A stretch of DNA of 64,000 bases. It comes from Unio delphinus (Eukaryota > Mollusca > Bivalvia > Unionida > Unionidae). Positions within the stretch are counted from its first letter, which is position 1. Each line of letters starts with the position of its first letter. Positions 36,664 through 47,392 of this stretch are shown piece by piece. Location of the stretch: contig JAQISU010000246.1 in the NCBI GenBank assembly GCA_029339505.1, positions 1,142,001 through 1,206,000 of the forward strand, in the 5' to 3' direction. A model generated the notes under the pieces. It made no database searches. It had not been told where the DNA came from and was given only the letters and a program-made list of their open reading frames with translations. Made by a program: the position numbers and the translations under genes.

Positions 36664-39173
36664 TCATATTGGCTCTGGATTGGTTATGAAAGTATTTTTT
36701 TTATCTTGTTCAGCACTGTATAAATCATCTTGCCTATTCTCATTAGCATCATCAGAGGGAATTATTGCTGGTTTAAGATCAAACCCTCCAATATTAAAAG
36801 AGACATGCTCATAGCTCTCTTTGTCCCCAAAATCAAAATCAATATCAGGCTGAGCATTTAGCCCCTCAATTTCTGGGTCAAGGCCAGGGGGCTCTGGCGT
36901 CTGTGTATCTGTGCTGGAATAATTATCATAAGCTTCAATCACTTCAGTCTTTTCATTAAATGACACGTGCTTCACTGAAGAGGATGCTAAAAGTGATGAG
37001 ACATTGTTGTCACTTTTCTCGAAATCTTCCGAAGCTGCTAATTTGGGAGACTGTGGTAAATTTTCATCTTTTGCCATTGAAACTTTGTCATTGGAATCAC
37101 CATTTAAATCTAAGCTCGGTTTATCTGCAACAGTAGGTCTATAATCTTTACTGGTTTTCTGCTCTTCGGAATCTTCAAATAAATCCTCATCAATCTCCTC
37201 TGAAATTTCTGTCTCATGCTCTTGAAGCTTGCTTTCTTCATTGATGAAATTTGATTTTCCTTTTATACTGGATTGCTCCTTCGCAGGTTCACTTTGTTCT
37301 GAAGAGATTTTATGTGATTCTCTTTTCTCCTCATATTTCTTACTTTGTTCAAATTTTTTATTATCTTTTTCTTTCATATTAGAATCTTCAATTTTTTCTG
37401 TAGCAGGGAGGTCTTTTAATTCCATTTTGCTTTCTGACTTCAGAGTTTTTTGTGTTCTTATGATGTCATTCGTCTCAGTTTCTGAGCCACCATATTTTAC
37501 TTTTGTATTATAACTGGTCCCAACAACTGATTCTTTTTCTAACTTTGACCCATTCGTTACTAACTCACTTTTATTACTCTGCTCGCTTTCACTTTTCTTA
37601 GCAGTCAACTGTTCCTTGTTAACACTCACTACTGATGAATCTTTTGCACTTGTGGTAGAAACAACTTTCTGATCTGTGGCATCACATCCTTGAGGTCCTG
37701 GCCTTTCTTCTTCACTAAGTCTCTTACTAATGTGATCTGCAAATAATTTACGTTGCATGGATGCTACGTGACGTGGGGTACCTTCTTCTGGTGGGAAAGG
37801 AAGTTTGAAAGGGTTGGATTTGTTCTCTTCAGATATAATTTCATCAGCTTTTTTTGTGACTATGACCATCCTGGGAGAATCCTTTGAGTGTTTTGGAACA
37901 GGAACTCTAGCTTTTCCTGAAGGTGCAGTTTTTGGTCTTCCATGATTGGCACTGGAACCTTTGAACTGCTTTGCAGGTGCTGAAGGACGATCACTTTTTG
38001 AGCCATTGCTCAGTTGGTAAGACTGTTTTGTGATCTCTCCTTGTGAAGCTTCACTATCAAAATCAGCTCCTCCAAAAGATGTGTTGAGCTCATCATCTAT
38101 TTTCTTTATTCCTGTGTCAACCCTCTTTTTCTTGTTTTTAATATTTTCTATTCTTCTCTTTGCCATTTCAGGAATAATATTTTCCAGCTCTGAATCTGAT
38201 TTTGTGAGCTCTTTCTTTCTTTCTGCTTCCAACCTTTTCTCGGTATCTTCCTTCCTTTTTCTCAACAACCACTGATCATAGGACATTCTTGCATCATCTG
38301 ATTTATCCTCATTTGATGTCTCCTTTTTGTCTCCTTTTTTTCTTTCAGTTTCTCCTTTGGAACGTTCTTTTTGGGGCATCTTAAATTTAATATTGCCTGC
38401 AATGGGTCTTTTGTACATGAACTTAGTCTGGGGAGGGAGGTGGCCATCTTTTGCAGTCTTTGATTGCCTTCCTTCTTCTTCTATCAATCTCTCTTCATGA
38501 ATTTGTTCTCTAACATGTTCTCGAGTTTCTTCTCCTTTCAAATCAGCTTCATTGATATTCGACTTTGATAAGCTTTCTTGCTTTGACCTGTGCCGCGGTG
38601 GAGCAGACTGGGGTCTTGTTGTCAAGCCTTTACCTGGAAGAGAAATATTGACTTTCTTCAGATCTTTCTCTTCTTGTTTCTTCTGCTTTTTCTCTTTCCT
38701 GTGTAAAATAGCTTCTTTCTTCTTTTCAGTCATCCATTCTTTGACAATTTTTTCCGACTCCATCATTCTTTTAGATACTTCATTTTCTTCCCAAACTGCC
38801 TTTTCATGTTCTTCCCTTTTCTTGGCCCTTTCTTTGGCTTTCTGTTTTCGATACTGTTTATCCTTTTCTTTCAACCATTTTTTTAGTATTTCATTGTCAG
38901 AATATTTAATATGATGATCAATTCCAGGTGGAGATTTTCCTCGTGATGAGGTTATGGTAGAATTTGTGGGGGTGCATACTTTGTCAGTTTTTTCTGAAAC
39001 TGAAGTATCTGCACTCTGGAGTGATTTCTTTTTCTTTTTTGAAGATTTCTTCCCACTTGGTGGTCTCCGAACTAATATGTCTGTTCTGATTCTATTGGCT
39101 TTACGAGCTTTCTCTGCCACTATCAAGCTTCTCAGAGTTCCATATGCGAGGTCATCCTCATATGGGGTATCAT
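36664..39173 (-). CDS. Large 3'-terminal exon of a coiled-coil/disordered host protein
   Basis: 2,510 nt of open frame ending at 36664. The acceptor is tatctgatttcag (AG at 39175-39174), so the exon starts at 39173 in the middle of a codon. The in-frame ATG at 39189 is on the intron side. The protein is highly charged. Early in the exon come a Lys-rich stretch and long Lys/Glu/Arg helices with repeated tryptophan motifs (KKWLKEKDKQ, KEWMTEKKKE, YDQWLLRKRKE). A long Ser/Lys/Glu disordered region follows, ending in an acidic C-terminus. Such W-containing K/E coiled coils occur in axonemal and microtubule proteins such as CCDC181 and MAP9. That is resemblance only and I do not name the gene. The phase fits exon 62807-61490. 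Confidence 0.85.
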
Positions 39174-40811
39174 CTGAAATCAGATACACACTAAATATAA
39201 TCTCTGATCTAAGATATCATAATACTCATGTTCTTCATAATTCAGTAGCTTTGCTTAGATTTTATCATTGATTTTGTTATCCCGATTTTCGCAGTGTTAC
39301 ACTGTCAGATAGTTATAGATACAAATTTGGTTTACAGCTTATACAAATATGTTCACATACAAAAGACAAAACTGGGGTTAATCGTCTAATTTCATGCTTT
39401 TTAGGAGGGTGTGGACAATCTAATAAATGGTTGGTTGCAGCAATTATTTCATTATTATGCAAGGACAAAGAAAGATATAACTACACGTATACAGTATACC
39501 TACCAGTAATACATGAATATACCACAGTCACTAGCTTATAAGTCAAACTGCAAACTCACAAAGATCCAAATTTGCCATAGAAAAATGTGCTTGCAGACCA
39601 GTATCTAAGTTGCTTGTTCAACTAATTATTCCTAAAAAATTGCACAGACACCAATCTGCTGGTGCATTATGCCATGGCAGATCTGGGTATATGAAGTTTG
39701 CAACTGGACTCGACTTATAAACAAGTACATAGTGTAACAATATTACAACACAGTGAAACCTGCCTAATCATCATCATAAATCTTCCATTTATATTATAAT
39801 AATAATGAGGACTTTGTATAATCTTTAGAAGCTCTAAGCACTTTACAACATCTATAATGATATGACTACAAAAAAAACAACAAAAAAAAACACCATAAAA
39901 TCATAAAACAAAAAAATCCTAAAATATTTAAGGTAGAAAACATATTAGGTCTTTAAATTTGTTCTTGCAATCGAAAAAGGTGTGTTTTAAGAGCACTCTT
40001 GAAAGAGATCACTGTGACTAAATTGTGTCTAATTTCAAAAGGCAATTCGTTCCACATTGCTGGGCCCTGGTATGCAAAAGAACATTCATATGACTTTGTT
40101 TTCATACCACTTAACACCTACGTTAACTTATTGCACATGTATATAAAGACACAATTACATCATGGACAAAATTGTGTGATCCCTGACTGTCTTGTATAAA
40201 TGGGTTTCTCTGCAATTTCTTTCCCTGCCTAATGAGATTAATCCCCAAATTATCAGCCACTGCATTGCTAAATTTTAGTTCTGTGAATTGGTTTAGAATT
40301 CTGCAATTTCATCAAAGAAGCTTTTCTTCATGGGATGAAACACAACATTGCAGAATACCAGAAACAATGATAACATCTTGCTGCAGGGCCAATACATTTA
40401 ATTGATAATAAAATTTATTTTCTGATATATACAAATTAAAATGTGGAGTAGGAGATCAAAACAAGATGGTAGACACTTGGTAAATTATCAATCATACAAA
40501 CAATAGTACTTTAAGCTGAAGCATTCCTTTCATGCTTCCTTCATTTTTCTTCTGGACATGAAACAATTGTATAGATCTTTTTCTTCCACATTCCATTTTT
40601 ATAACATGAGCATCTTACATATGACATATATAAAATACTCTTAATACTTACAATACAACATAACTTCTCTCAAAAGGAATATCATATAAACAATATGGCT
40701 GACGTTAAATAATAAAAATACTAATAATATAAATAATAATAAAAATGACTTTTATTTAAAGAAGAAGCTCATTTGATCAACTGAACAATCTTGCCTGAGG
40801 TATTCTAAATT

Positions 40812-40875
40812 TTATGTATGTATGTATGTATGTATGTATGTATGTATGTATGTATGTATGTATGTATGTATGTAT
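40812..40875. repeat. (TATG)n microsatellite
   Basis: About 16 tetranucleotide units. Confidence 0.97.
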
Positions 40876-41189
40876 GCACAATTTATACAAGATAAGGCAT
40901 CTTTAGACTACAAATGCTGTTAAATACAATTAAATACAACAAATGATCTACTGCTACAATAAAATATGCACAAGGCTTCAAGGATGAGTGCATACAGGTA
41001 TCATACAAATAGTAGTAGTGAACATGTGTAAAAAATTATAGGTGAGTACTGGTAACAATATTGTAAAAGGTAGAAGTACTGAATTAAACTAAATCAAGTG
41101 ATTGTTCTGTAGATGTTGACCAGGAAAGAAGCTTTTTAAAAGCTTGGCATGTGTCAGCTGACTTTATATAAGGTGGTATGGAATTCCAT

Positions 41190-41440
41190 TGTTCTTAATA
41201 GGAATATTTTATATAGAACACAAGTTATCTTGACAGGAACATCCTATAAACAACATAGCTTTAGTTAATTAATAGGAATATTTTATATAGAACATAGCTT
41301 AAGTTATCTTGACAGGAACATCATATAAACAACATAGCTGAAATTAATTAATGGGAACATTTTATATACAACATAAGTTCTCTTGACAGGAACATTGTAT
41401 AAACAACATGGCTGAAGTTCAGCTGGAATATATTATGGTA
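41190..41440. repeat. About 84-bp tandem repeat, three units
   Basis: Repeats of aggaatattttatatagaac, then tcttgacaggaacat and ataaacaacatagct. A related solitary unit lies near 40670-40705. Confidence 0.8.
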
Positions 41441-41542
41441 TGGCAAAAGTTTGCATAGATTCAACTGTTGATAAAGAAGCTCAATTTTTAAAATTCCCCA
41501 GGGCATCAGTACAAGAGCAAACCTTATTCTGCATCTACAATA

Positions 41543-42400
41543 ACCATATAATAATCATCTACACTTAAACCACATAATCATCTACACTAACCATATAAAT
41601 AATCATGTACACTAAATACATAAATAATCATCTACACTAACCACATAAATAATCATCTACACTAACCACATAAATAATCATCTAAACCATATAAAAAATC
41701 ATCTACACTAACCACATAAATAATCATCTAAACTAACCATATAAATAATCATCTACACTAACCATATAAATAATCATCTACACTAACCATATAAATAATC
41801 ATCAACACTAACCACATAAATAATCATCTAAACTAACCACATAAATAATCATCTACACTAACCACATAATCATCTACACTAACCAGATAAATAATCATCT
41901 ACACTAACCATATAAATAATCATCTACACTAACCACATAAATAATCATCTACACTAACCACATAAATAATCATCTAAACTAACCATATAAATAATCATCT
42001 ATACTAACCACATAAATAATCATCTAAACTAACCATATAAATAATCATCTACACTAACCACATAAATAATCATCTAAACTAACCATATAAATAATCATCT
42101 ACACTAACCACATAAAAAATCATCTACACAAACCACATAAATAATCATATACACTAACCATATAAATAATCATCTACACTAACCACATAAATAATCATCT
42201 ACACTTACCACATAAATCATCATCTACACTAACCATATAAATAATCATCTAAACTAACCATATAAATAATCATCTACACTAACCACATAATCATCTACAC
42301 TAACCACATAAATAATCATCTACACTAAAACCACACAAAAAAATCATCTACACTAACCACATAATCATCTACACTAACCACACAAATAATCATCTAGCCT
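41543..42400. repeat. 25-bp satellite array, about 34 units
   Basis: The unit is ataaataatcatctacacta followed by accac or accat. Some units lack the taaa step (19-20 bp), and a few have single changes. It has no spacers and no open frame, and ends about 290 bp before the Polinton left end. Confidence 0.95.
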
Positions 42401-42683
42401 ACAAAGTGTCAATAATGTTTTCTGTGAAGGATGATTTGAAAGCCATTTCAAGCTAGATTCACAAAATGCCCTTTCTTGGACATTGTTTCAATAAATGGCT
42501 GTAAAAATGGCCAAGAGGAAAAAGATACTGCATATCTGCATCAACCACATATCTAGCCAACAAACTTCCATTAGATCCTTGAAACAGTGTGGCAGATGCA
42601 ATGGTAATCTAAATTCAAAAACATCAACCTTTCTGACAAATGTTTCGCCAAAATGTCACAAGCAACAACAAAAACATCCTGAA

Positions 42684-42688
42684 AATGT
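42684..42688 (+). repeat. Polinton target-site duplication, left
   Basis: aatgt immediately precedes the element and is repeated at 61294-61298. Confidence 0.7.
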
Positions 42689-42980
42689 AGCAGCAGAGAG
42701 GGTGAACCCTACAACGTTTTTAGACAAAATTTTGATTGAAATCTTAAAACGAGCCTTCCTACGATCTCATTTTAACCAAAAAAAATGTCTCAGGGGCAAA
42801 CCCTACAACGTTTTCAGACAAAAAATTGATTGAAATTTTAACGAGCCTTCCCTACGAAATCTCATTTTAACTAAAAAAATGAAAACGGAGACTTTTACGA
42901 TTTTTTAATCAATTTCGGTCGCAACTTGTTGTCATCGCCCTCTCTGCTGCTATGGGTTAACAAAAAATAAGAAATGATTT
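42689..42980. repeat. Polinton left terminal inverted repeat
   Basis: 292 bp, near-perfect inverted match to 61002-61293. It begins agcagcagagaggg, and the same 14 bases appear inverted at 42938-42951. Two diverged direct half-repeats (42706-42787 and 42800-42882), each starting accctacaacgttt, lie inside. Confidence 0.96.
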
Positions 42981-43021
42981 GATCCAGTCTTTATGATGAA
43001 AGTCCTTAGGACGAAAATCAT

Positions 43022-44356
43022 TTATGATTTCAAAAACAAACTAATCGCTAACACCTCTTCTTGTAAATCAATCAGATTATTTGACTGGTCGGTGAGTCGG
43101 AAATTAATTCTCGTTAACGAATTATTATGGCATCGCATGTAGACAGGATTAATTGGGTTTTCAATAGTTAGGAATCCTGGAGGAGCTGTTGGTGCAAATG
43201 AATAAAGAATATATCCCTGCTGAGCTTGATTTGATTGTTCTAGATTAATTTGATAGCTTCCTTCAATTACATCACATACTAAATTAAGCGCAATCACCGT
43301 TGAAATATTCACATTTTCAGGAGCAATATGCCTGCCGCCACCGTCTGGGTCATTATTATATTTGAGGAGGACAGTTGAATCTGATTTTTGTAGCGCTTTG
43401 ATATCGGTTTTAACAATTCTTGCTAATTCATCAGCGTTGTATTTCGGAAACTTGAAATTACGCAGATTGTCTTCTGTGATATTGTAATCGGTTAGGAATC
43501 GTTGTTTATTGTCGCTGTTGTCATTAATTATTGTTTGAATAATTAGTTCATAGATATATTCCATGTCGGATATAAGTTGATTTATTATTTCAACGTGTTT
43601 TTGCGATTTTGTTTTCCGTAGTTGTTCTAGTTGTGTTTCATATAATTGTTTAATCTCATTAAAATAACCACGGACGTCAGTTAGCGTAAATGAAATAGTA
43701 ACAGATGAGTCGGTTGTTCTTTTAATGATAAAATCCCATTGCAATGTGTCTTTGTTGGTGAATATAAATCTATCGCCGATTCTTCCTTTTCTTATATCAG
43801 ATAAATTATCTCGATAACTGGGATTGATTTCATGATATGATTCTACGTCCGTGGTTAAGTCGGTGGTGGATTTTTCCGGTGGTTTTTCAGGCCATCCTAG
43901 TACGGTTCTAATAGAACTCTGATAGATATCTACGACGTATCCTTCTGTGCTTATCTCAATTGCGGATGATAGCGTCGGCTCATGAACTGTTATAGCGATT
44001 TTTGACTCTACTCTAGTAATCGATTTTATTCTACGCGCGAAATCATTATTGATTTGTTCGATTTGGTATGACCCTGTTGGTATCGAAACAACTTTCCAGT
44101 CTGGAGTCCCGTCATCTTTATTCTTATTCGCAAACACTAAAGAATTATTGGGTTGTTGACCACCAAATGATTTTGATCTGATATTAGGCCAACTGTGATA
44201 CACTCGTAATTTTGCTAGCGCTATCTCCTTCACGGGGACTGGGCTAGGGAAATTCACACTAAACTCGGGTTCCGTTGATGTTATTGATATCATGCTTGTT
44301 TGTACTGGGTTCGTGTTCTCCACTACTCGTTGAAGTAATTCCATCGGTGTTGTCAT
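43022..44356 (-). CDS. Polinton minor-capsid-like protein (penton/PX-like candidate)
   Basis: 444 residues. The N-terminal half has features I associate with a widespread Polinton family: YHSWPNI and NNSLVF (residues 53-75), IPTGSYQIEQIN (92-103) and a VLGW segment (152-155). A charged, probably coiled-coil insertion spans about 230-290. The C-terminus has YILYSFAPTAPPGF (382-395) and INFRLTDQSNNLIDL (417-431), which look like closing beta-strands. The likely role is a beta-rich minor capsid or vertex protein; that is inference from position and fold-like pattern. It is the last gene of the virion block. Its start lies inside a tandem duplication (44262-44585), 72 bp after the stop of the preceding gene. 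Confidence 0.7.
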   Translation of the reverse strand: MTTPMELLQRVVENTNPVQTSMISITSTEPEFSVNFPSPVPVKEIALAKLRVYHSWPNIRSKSFGGQQPNNSLVFANKNKDDGTPDWKVVSIPTGSYQIEQINNDFARRIKSITRVESKIAITVHEPTLSSAIEISTEGYVVDIYQSSIRTVLGWPEKPPEKSTTDLTTDVESYHEINPSYRDNLSDIRKGRIGDRFIFTNKDTLQWDFIIKRTTDSSVTISFTLTDVRGYFNEIKQLYETQLEQLRKTKSQKHVEIINQLISDMEYIYELIIQTIINDNSDNKQRFLTDYNITEDNLRNFKFPKYNADELARIVKTDIKALQKSDSTVLLKYNNDPDGGGRHIAPENVNISTVIALNLVCDVIEGSYQINLEQSNQAQQGYILYSFAPTAPPGFLTIENPINPVYMRCHNNSLTRINFRLTDQSNNLIDLQEEVLAISLFLKS

Positions 44357-44585
44357 CGTTGCTATACTGTTGTTGTCGCTCTAATTTTGACACCGCGGAA
44401 TCATAAATACTGACCATCACTGAGAACTCACAATTTGGTATGGTTGAGATTATTGAGATCATTTTGGTTTTTGGGTTCGTGTTTTCCAATTCCATCGGTG
44501 TTGTCATTGTTATTATATTCATGTTGTCGCTCTAATTTCGATATCGCTGAATCAAAAATACTGACCATCGCTGAGAATTCACTAT
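44262..44585. repeat. Tandem duplication across a gene junction
   Basis: Two copies of about 160 bp. Each contains ttccatcggtgttgtcat and tgttgtcgctctaattt, followed by a segment ending in ctgagaa-tcac. The right copy holds the 3' end of the 181-residue gene and a decoy start (44522, an 87-codon frame). The left copy holds the real start of the 444-residue gene. The decoy frame translates to a mosaic of the two neighbours, so I do not call it a gene. Confidence 0.85.
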
Positions 44586-44973
44586 CTGATATAATTGTAT
44601 TATCGAGTGACGACGATATCATCAGGGATAACTGCGAATATGCGGTTGATGCAATATGAAATTGAATTAAGTAATTCTGCAGTTTACTCTGGCTGCATGA
44701 TGATATCTTTTTTGCTATCCCGGTTGATATACCCCCGATTGTAGCCACCGCAGAAATGCAAATTGGAACTACGACCGGGGCAATCATTGTAACCGATGCA
44801 AGTATTATTCCGGCGCCAGCGAGAACGCTTGACACCGAGTACATAGTAATATCAATTGCGGTGATTCTTCGTCGGTATTTTTTTATTTTTATTTGATACT
44901 CCTCAGTGAGGGTTTTGAGTCTATTTTGAAATTCTCTGACCTGATCATAGCGACATTGAGTTGATGAAATCAT
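44428..44973 (-). CDS. Polinton small membrane protein with hydrophobic hairpin
   Basis: 181 residues. A basic, helical N-terminus (residues 1-40, ending KKYRRRITAID) is followed by a continuous hydrophobic region at about 44-86 with a central Pro (MIAPVVVPICI). This suggests two membrane-crossing helices. A polar, Asn-rich tail follows. It lies between the fibre-like and minor-capsid-like genes, so a virion or membrane-remodelling role is plausible but unproven. The Asn-rich C-terminus is part of the local duplication. An upstream leader (cacaattgaaaacgctagcg on the minus strand) resembles those of other genes in the block. Confidence 0.65.
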   Translation of the reverse strand: MISSTQCRYDQVREFQNRLKTLTEEYQIKIKKYRRRITAIDITMYSVSSVLAGAGIILASVTMIAPVVVPICISAVATIGGISTGIAKKISSCSQSKLQNYLIQFHIASTAYSQLSLMISSSLDNTIISDSEFSAMVSIFDSAISKLERQHEYNNNDNTDGIGKHEPKNQNDLNNLNHTKL

Positions 44974-45124
44974 TGTTATTTTAAAAACGCTAGCGTTTTC
45001 AATTGTGTTTTCAAGTTCGCGGAAAGTAATTTCAAATTCGCGGAAAACTCTTTCACGGTGTCGAATCGATATTACGACGATGATGGAATCACTGTTGTTA
45101 TTTTAAATCAGCTAGTGTTTTCAA
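44974..45124 (-). promoter_or_regulatory. Duplicated leader/promoter-like region
   Basis: Contains two copies of a minus-strand motif caattgaaaac/ataattgaaaac, then ctagc, a T/A block and aaaataaca. One copy immediately precedes the ATG at 44973. The other lies just after the stop of the fibre gene. Short cgcggaaa repeats separate them. It resembles the leaders at 49296 and 50225 and is probably a late-type promoter. Confidence 0.45.
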
Positions 45125-46375
45125 TTATCCCACCAACGAATTGGTTTTAGGATCTGATGAGGGGACACCGGATACAAATTCTATTATCCAGGGTAGTGAC
45201 TCCCTAATCACATACTCGTCGGAATTGGTTATAACAATCAGAAATGAGATTGGTATAGCAGGTGGAGGTTTTGGTACTTTATCTAATATATATGTCAGCG
45301 TGTTAACACCGCGGATACCTGTGTTGCTGAATTCCAAATCAAATTTACGGTGATGTATTATTGTAAGTCGGTAGCAACCTGGTGCACCAGTATGTTTGTT
45401 GCCAACATAAAGATAATTTCTGTTTCCTCGGATCCAATCAAAAGTCCCACTATCAACCGTGTACACGATGTTATTGACGCTTACACTATGTGGAGTTTTT
45501 ACTTTATCGATAACTGCTTTAATTTCAGCGAGGGTTGGACCTGTCAACGATGTGGTTTCAGACACAGGTGTTCTCCCTAGAAATCTATCAACGATGGTAT
45601 TAAGTGTTGTTTGTCTCACCATAAACATATTAATATCTTTGAGAGTCATCGTAGATGTAGCCGGGACACCAAAGAAACTATTAGCGATGTAGGCATTGTG
45701 AGTGTGCTTGCCGATAAACTCACTGATTTCAGCGAGAGTCATTCCTGCCACAAGCGGGTTTCCAAAGAACCTACCAACAATGTCATTAGTGGGTTTTTGA
45801 TCTTCTATTAGTTTAGAAATCTCGAGATAATTTGCCTTGATTTCTGAAGCAGTCATCATCCTTCCAGCTTCCTTGTTAGCGAAGAATGAATTCAACAAGT
45901 CTTTAATTTCAGCGAGAGTCATGCCAACCACAAGCGGGGTTCCAAAGAATTTATGTACGACATTTTTGCGAAAAGTACTATAACCTCGTATATAATCATC
46001 CAGCTCACGGCCGTGGGCGGTAATCTTGTTGTCTTGGGTGGTAATCATGCTGTCTTGGGCGGCAATCTTGTTGTCGTGGGCGGCAATCGCGTCGGTGATC
46101 GTAGACACAAGTGCGCCTGGTTTAAGTCGTCCGTCGTTGGAATACAGCGCAATAGAGTTTTCAGCGGCGTCGCGCTGCCGTATCAAAATGTCATTCAATG
46201 ACACATCACTGCTTTTCAATTTACCCTGTTTGTCCTGAAATACAACTATTTCGTTCGGGTCAACACTTGCTAAATTTAACGTCTCAGCTATTTCATCTTT
46301 GATTAGTTTTTTTACATCACCGGTTGCAGTGTCATCGGGTTTGGGTTTCAAAGATCTCCCCCAAATATCAATCAT
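45125..46375 (-). CDS. Polinton fibre-like protein with shaft repeats
   Basis: 416 residues. A polar N-terminus is followed by a short heptad-like run (residues 98-123, AAHDNKIAAQDSMITTQDNK). Four related modules then occur, each with a FFG-x-P step and a TLAEI-like helix: 139-161, 199-221, 229-251 and 261-289. A separate C-terminal domain of about 120 residues starts near 296 (VNNIVYTVDSGTFDWIRG). N-terminal attachment, repetitive shaft and globular head is the layout of viral fibres. A trimeric host-attachment role is inferred from layout, because I do not recognise the sequence. It follows the protease gene by 24 bp. Confidence 0.6.
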   Translation of the reverse strand: MIDIWGRSLKPKPDDTATGDVKKLIKDEIAETLNLASVDPNEIVVFQDKQGKLKSSDVSLNDILIRQRDAAENSIALYSNDGRLKPGALVSTITDAIAAHDNKIAAQDSMITTQDNKITAHGRELDDYIRGYSTFRKNVVHKFFGTPLVVGMTLAEIKDLLNSFFANKEAGRMMTASEIKANYLEISKLIEDQKPTNDIVGRFFGNPLVAGMTLAEISEFIGKHTHNAYIANSFFGVPATSTMTLKDINMFMVRQTTLNTIVDRFLGRTPVSETTSLTGPTLAEIKAVIDKVKTPHSVSVNNIVYTVDSGTFDWIRGNRNYLYVGNKHTGAPGCYRLTIIHHRKFDLEFSNTGIRGVNTLTYILDKVPKPPPAIPISFLIVITNSDEYVIRESLPWIIEFVSGVPSSDPKTNSLVG

Positions 46376-46399
46376 GTTATTGTAAAACTCTTTCTCTCT

Positions 46400-46879
46400 C
46401 TAAAATCGTTTTTGACGACTTCGTTGAAAAATCTTCGATTTTCTCCAGCGATTACTAGTGTATTCATTCACGACAACATGTGGTGGTTTTCCGCTTGGGT
46501 TACTCAAGGAGTTAGAAATAGCGTTAAGGACATTTAATACTTCGCTGCCACATATTGGTGGGTCATTCATTTGTTGTGTTGGTAGCGTAGAATACCAAGT
46601 CTTCATTGGAAGGGTTTTTATATAACGCATAAACTCTTTTGGTGGGGCTAATCCATATGAATCAAAATAGACAATCCCACGTGGATCAATAGCGTATGCA
46701 ACCCAGTGAGTCCCGGGTCCGGTGCTGTTATCTAAATTAATGATTCCGGTTTCAACGCTGTTTGGTTGATGTGGTAATTGATCTTTCATAAAGACACCTC
46801 TGAAGTTTTTAATCGCGAGTTTTTTAGCAGCATCGAGTAAATCAAAATTGGACATGGGAACCATAGGTTCCTGAGTCAT
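46400..46879 (-). CDS. Polinton adenovirus-type cysteine protease (PRO)
   Basis: 160 residues from the first ATG. The open frame extends further, to 46933, but begins with GTG there and overlaps the previous gene. The catalytic set is visible and in adenain order: His58 in GTHWVAYAID, Asp73 in YFDSYG, Gln in PTQQMND and Cys110 in ICGSEVL. In adenoviruses and Polintons this enzyme (C5 family) matures capsid proteins, often after small-residue or GxG-type sites. The neighbouring proteins with GKGLRL-type motifs are natural substrate candidates. The ATG is 12 bp after the stop of the 153-residue gene. Confidence 0.9.
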   Translation of the reverse strand: MTQEPMVPMSNFDLLDAAKKLAIKNFRGVFMKDQLPHQPNSVETGIINLDNSTGPGTHWVAYAIDPRGIVYFDSYGLAPPKEFMRYIKTLPMKTWYSTLPTQQMNDPPICGSEVLNVLNAISNSLSNPSGKPPHVVVNEYTSNRWRKSKIFQRSRQKRF

Positions 46880-46890
46880 AGACTCTCCAA

Positions 46891-47352
46891 TTAATAAACC
46901 GGTCCTAGTCTTAGACCCTTTCCGCTGTACCACGAATACGGGGTTCCTGGTAGTCTTAGACCCTTTCCCTTTTTTTTATATCCTTTCCCAGTTGCCTTCT
47001 TTAGTGCCATTCCTGCTGCAGTACCAACGGCTCCTAACGCTGCCGCTTTAGCCACCGCTGGGGCTGCTGCTGCAATCAATGCTGGAATCGCAGCTAACAA
47101 CGGAAATATACCGCCTGTTTTAATCATATTTTTGATAGCAGCCGCAGAGAGAGTAATCTGAACACCCTTTTTTGCTACTAGTGCATCATTGAAATGTTTC
47201 ACCTGACGAGTTGTCAGCGATAGTTTATTTGCACCACCAGTCATTTGGTTGGGTTTCAACATGATTGTGGTTCCACATTTTTTAGCTGATTCCGATTGCA
47301 ATTTTTTTAATTGACCGGGAGTTAACGCAACACTAATATTACTATATGACAT
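46891..47352 (-). CDS. Polinton small virion protein, Ala-rich with GKGLRL motifs
   Basis: 153 residues. The N-terminal half resembles a small folded domain (LTPGQLKKL, LSLTTRQVKHF). An Ala/Ile-rich hydrophobic stretch at about 83-115 follows, then a Gly/Lys tail with KKKGKGLRLPG and GKGLRLG. Conserved Gly-Leu-Arg steps beside a membrane-active helix recall adenoviral core and membrane-lytic proteins (pVI/pX type). That role and protease processing are inference. It is located between the MCP and protease genes. Confidence 0.65.
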   Translation of the reverse strand: MSYSNISVALTPGQLKKLQSESAKKCGTTIMLKPNQMTGGANKLSLTTRQVKHFNDALVAKKGVQITLSAAAIKNMIKTGGIFPLLAAIPALIAAAAPAVAKAAALGAVGTAAGMALKKATGKGYKKKGKGLRLPGTPYSWYSGKGLRLGPVY

Positions 47353-47392
47353 TATACATAATTGATTGATTCTAAATCGTTTACAATTTCAA

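Larger units (their letters stand above)
39174..42688. other. Intron sequence left of the Polinton
   Basis: No coding sequence. It contains a tetranucleotide array (40812), an approximately 84-bp triplicate (41190-41440) and the 25-bp satellite (41543-42400). The stretch 39760-40210 (ggactttgtataatctttag, aagcactttacaac) looks like a dispersed repeat, but only one copy is present. Confidence 0.6.

Noticed and set aside
41543..42400. Regular short repeats that could suggest a CRISPR array
   Set aside because: Units are directly adjacent with no unique spacers, the setting is an animal intron, and no cas-like gene is present; it is a satellite.
42495..42833. 112-codon frame crossing the left Polinton boundary
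   Set aside because: It runs from flank into TIR, and its second half is mirrored at the right TIR (61149-61412); no gene.
44259..44522. 87-codon frame as a separate Polinton gene
   Set aside because: It is a mosaic made by the local tandem duplication of two neighbouring genes' ends.
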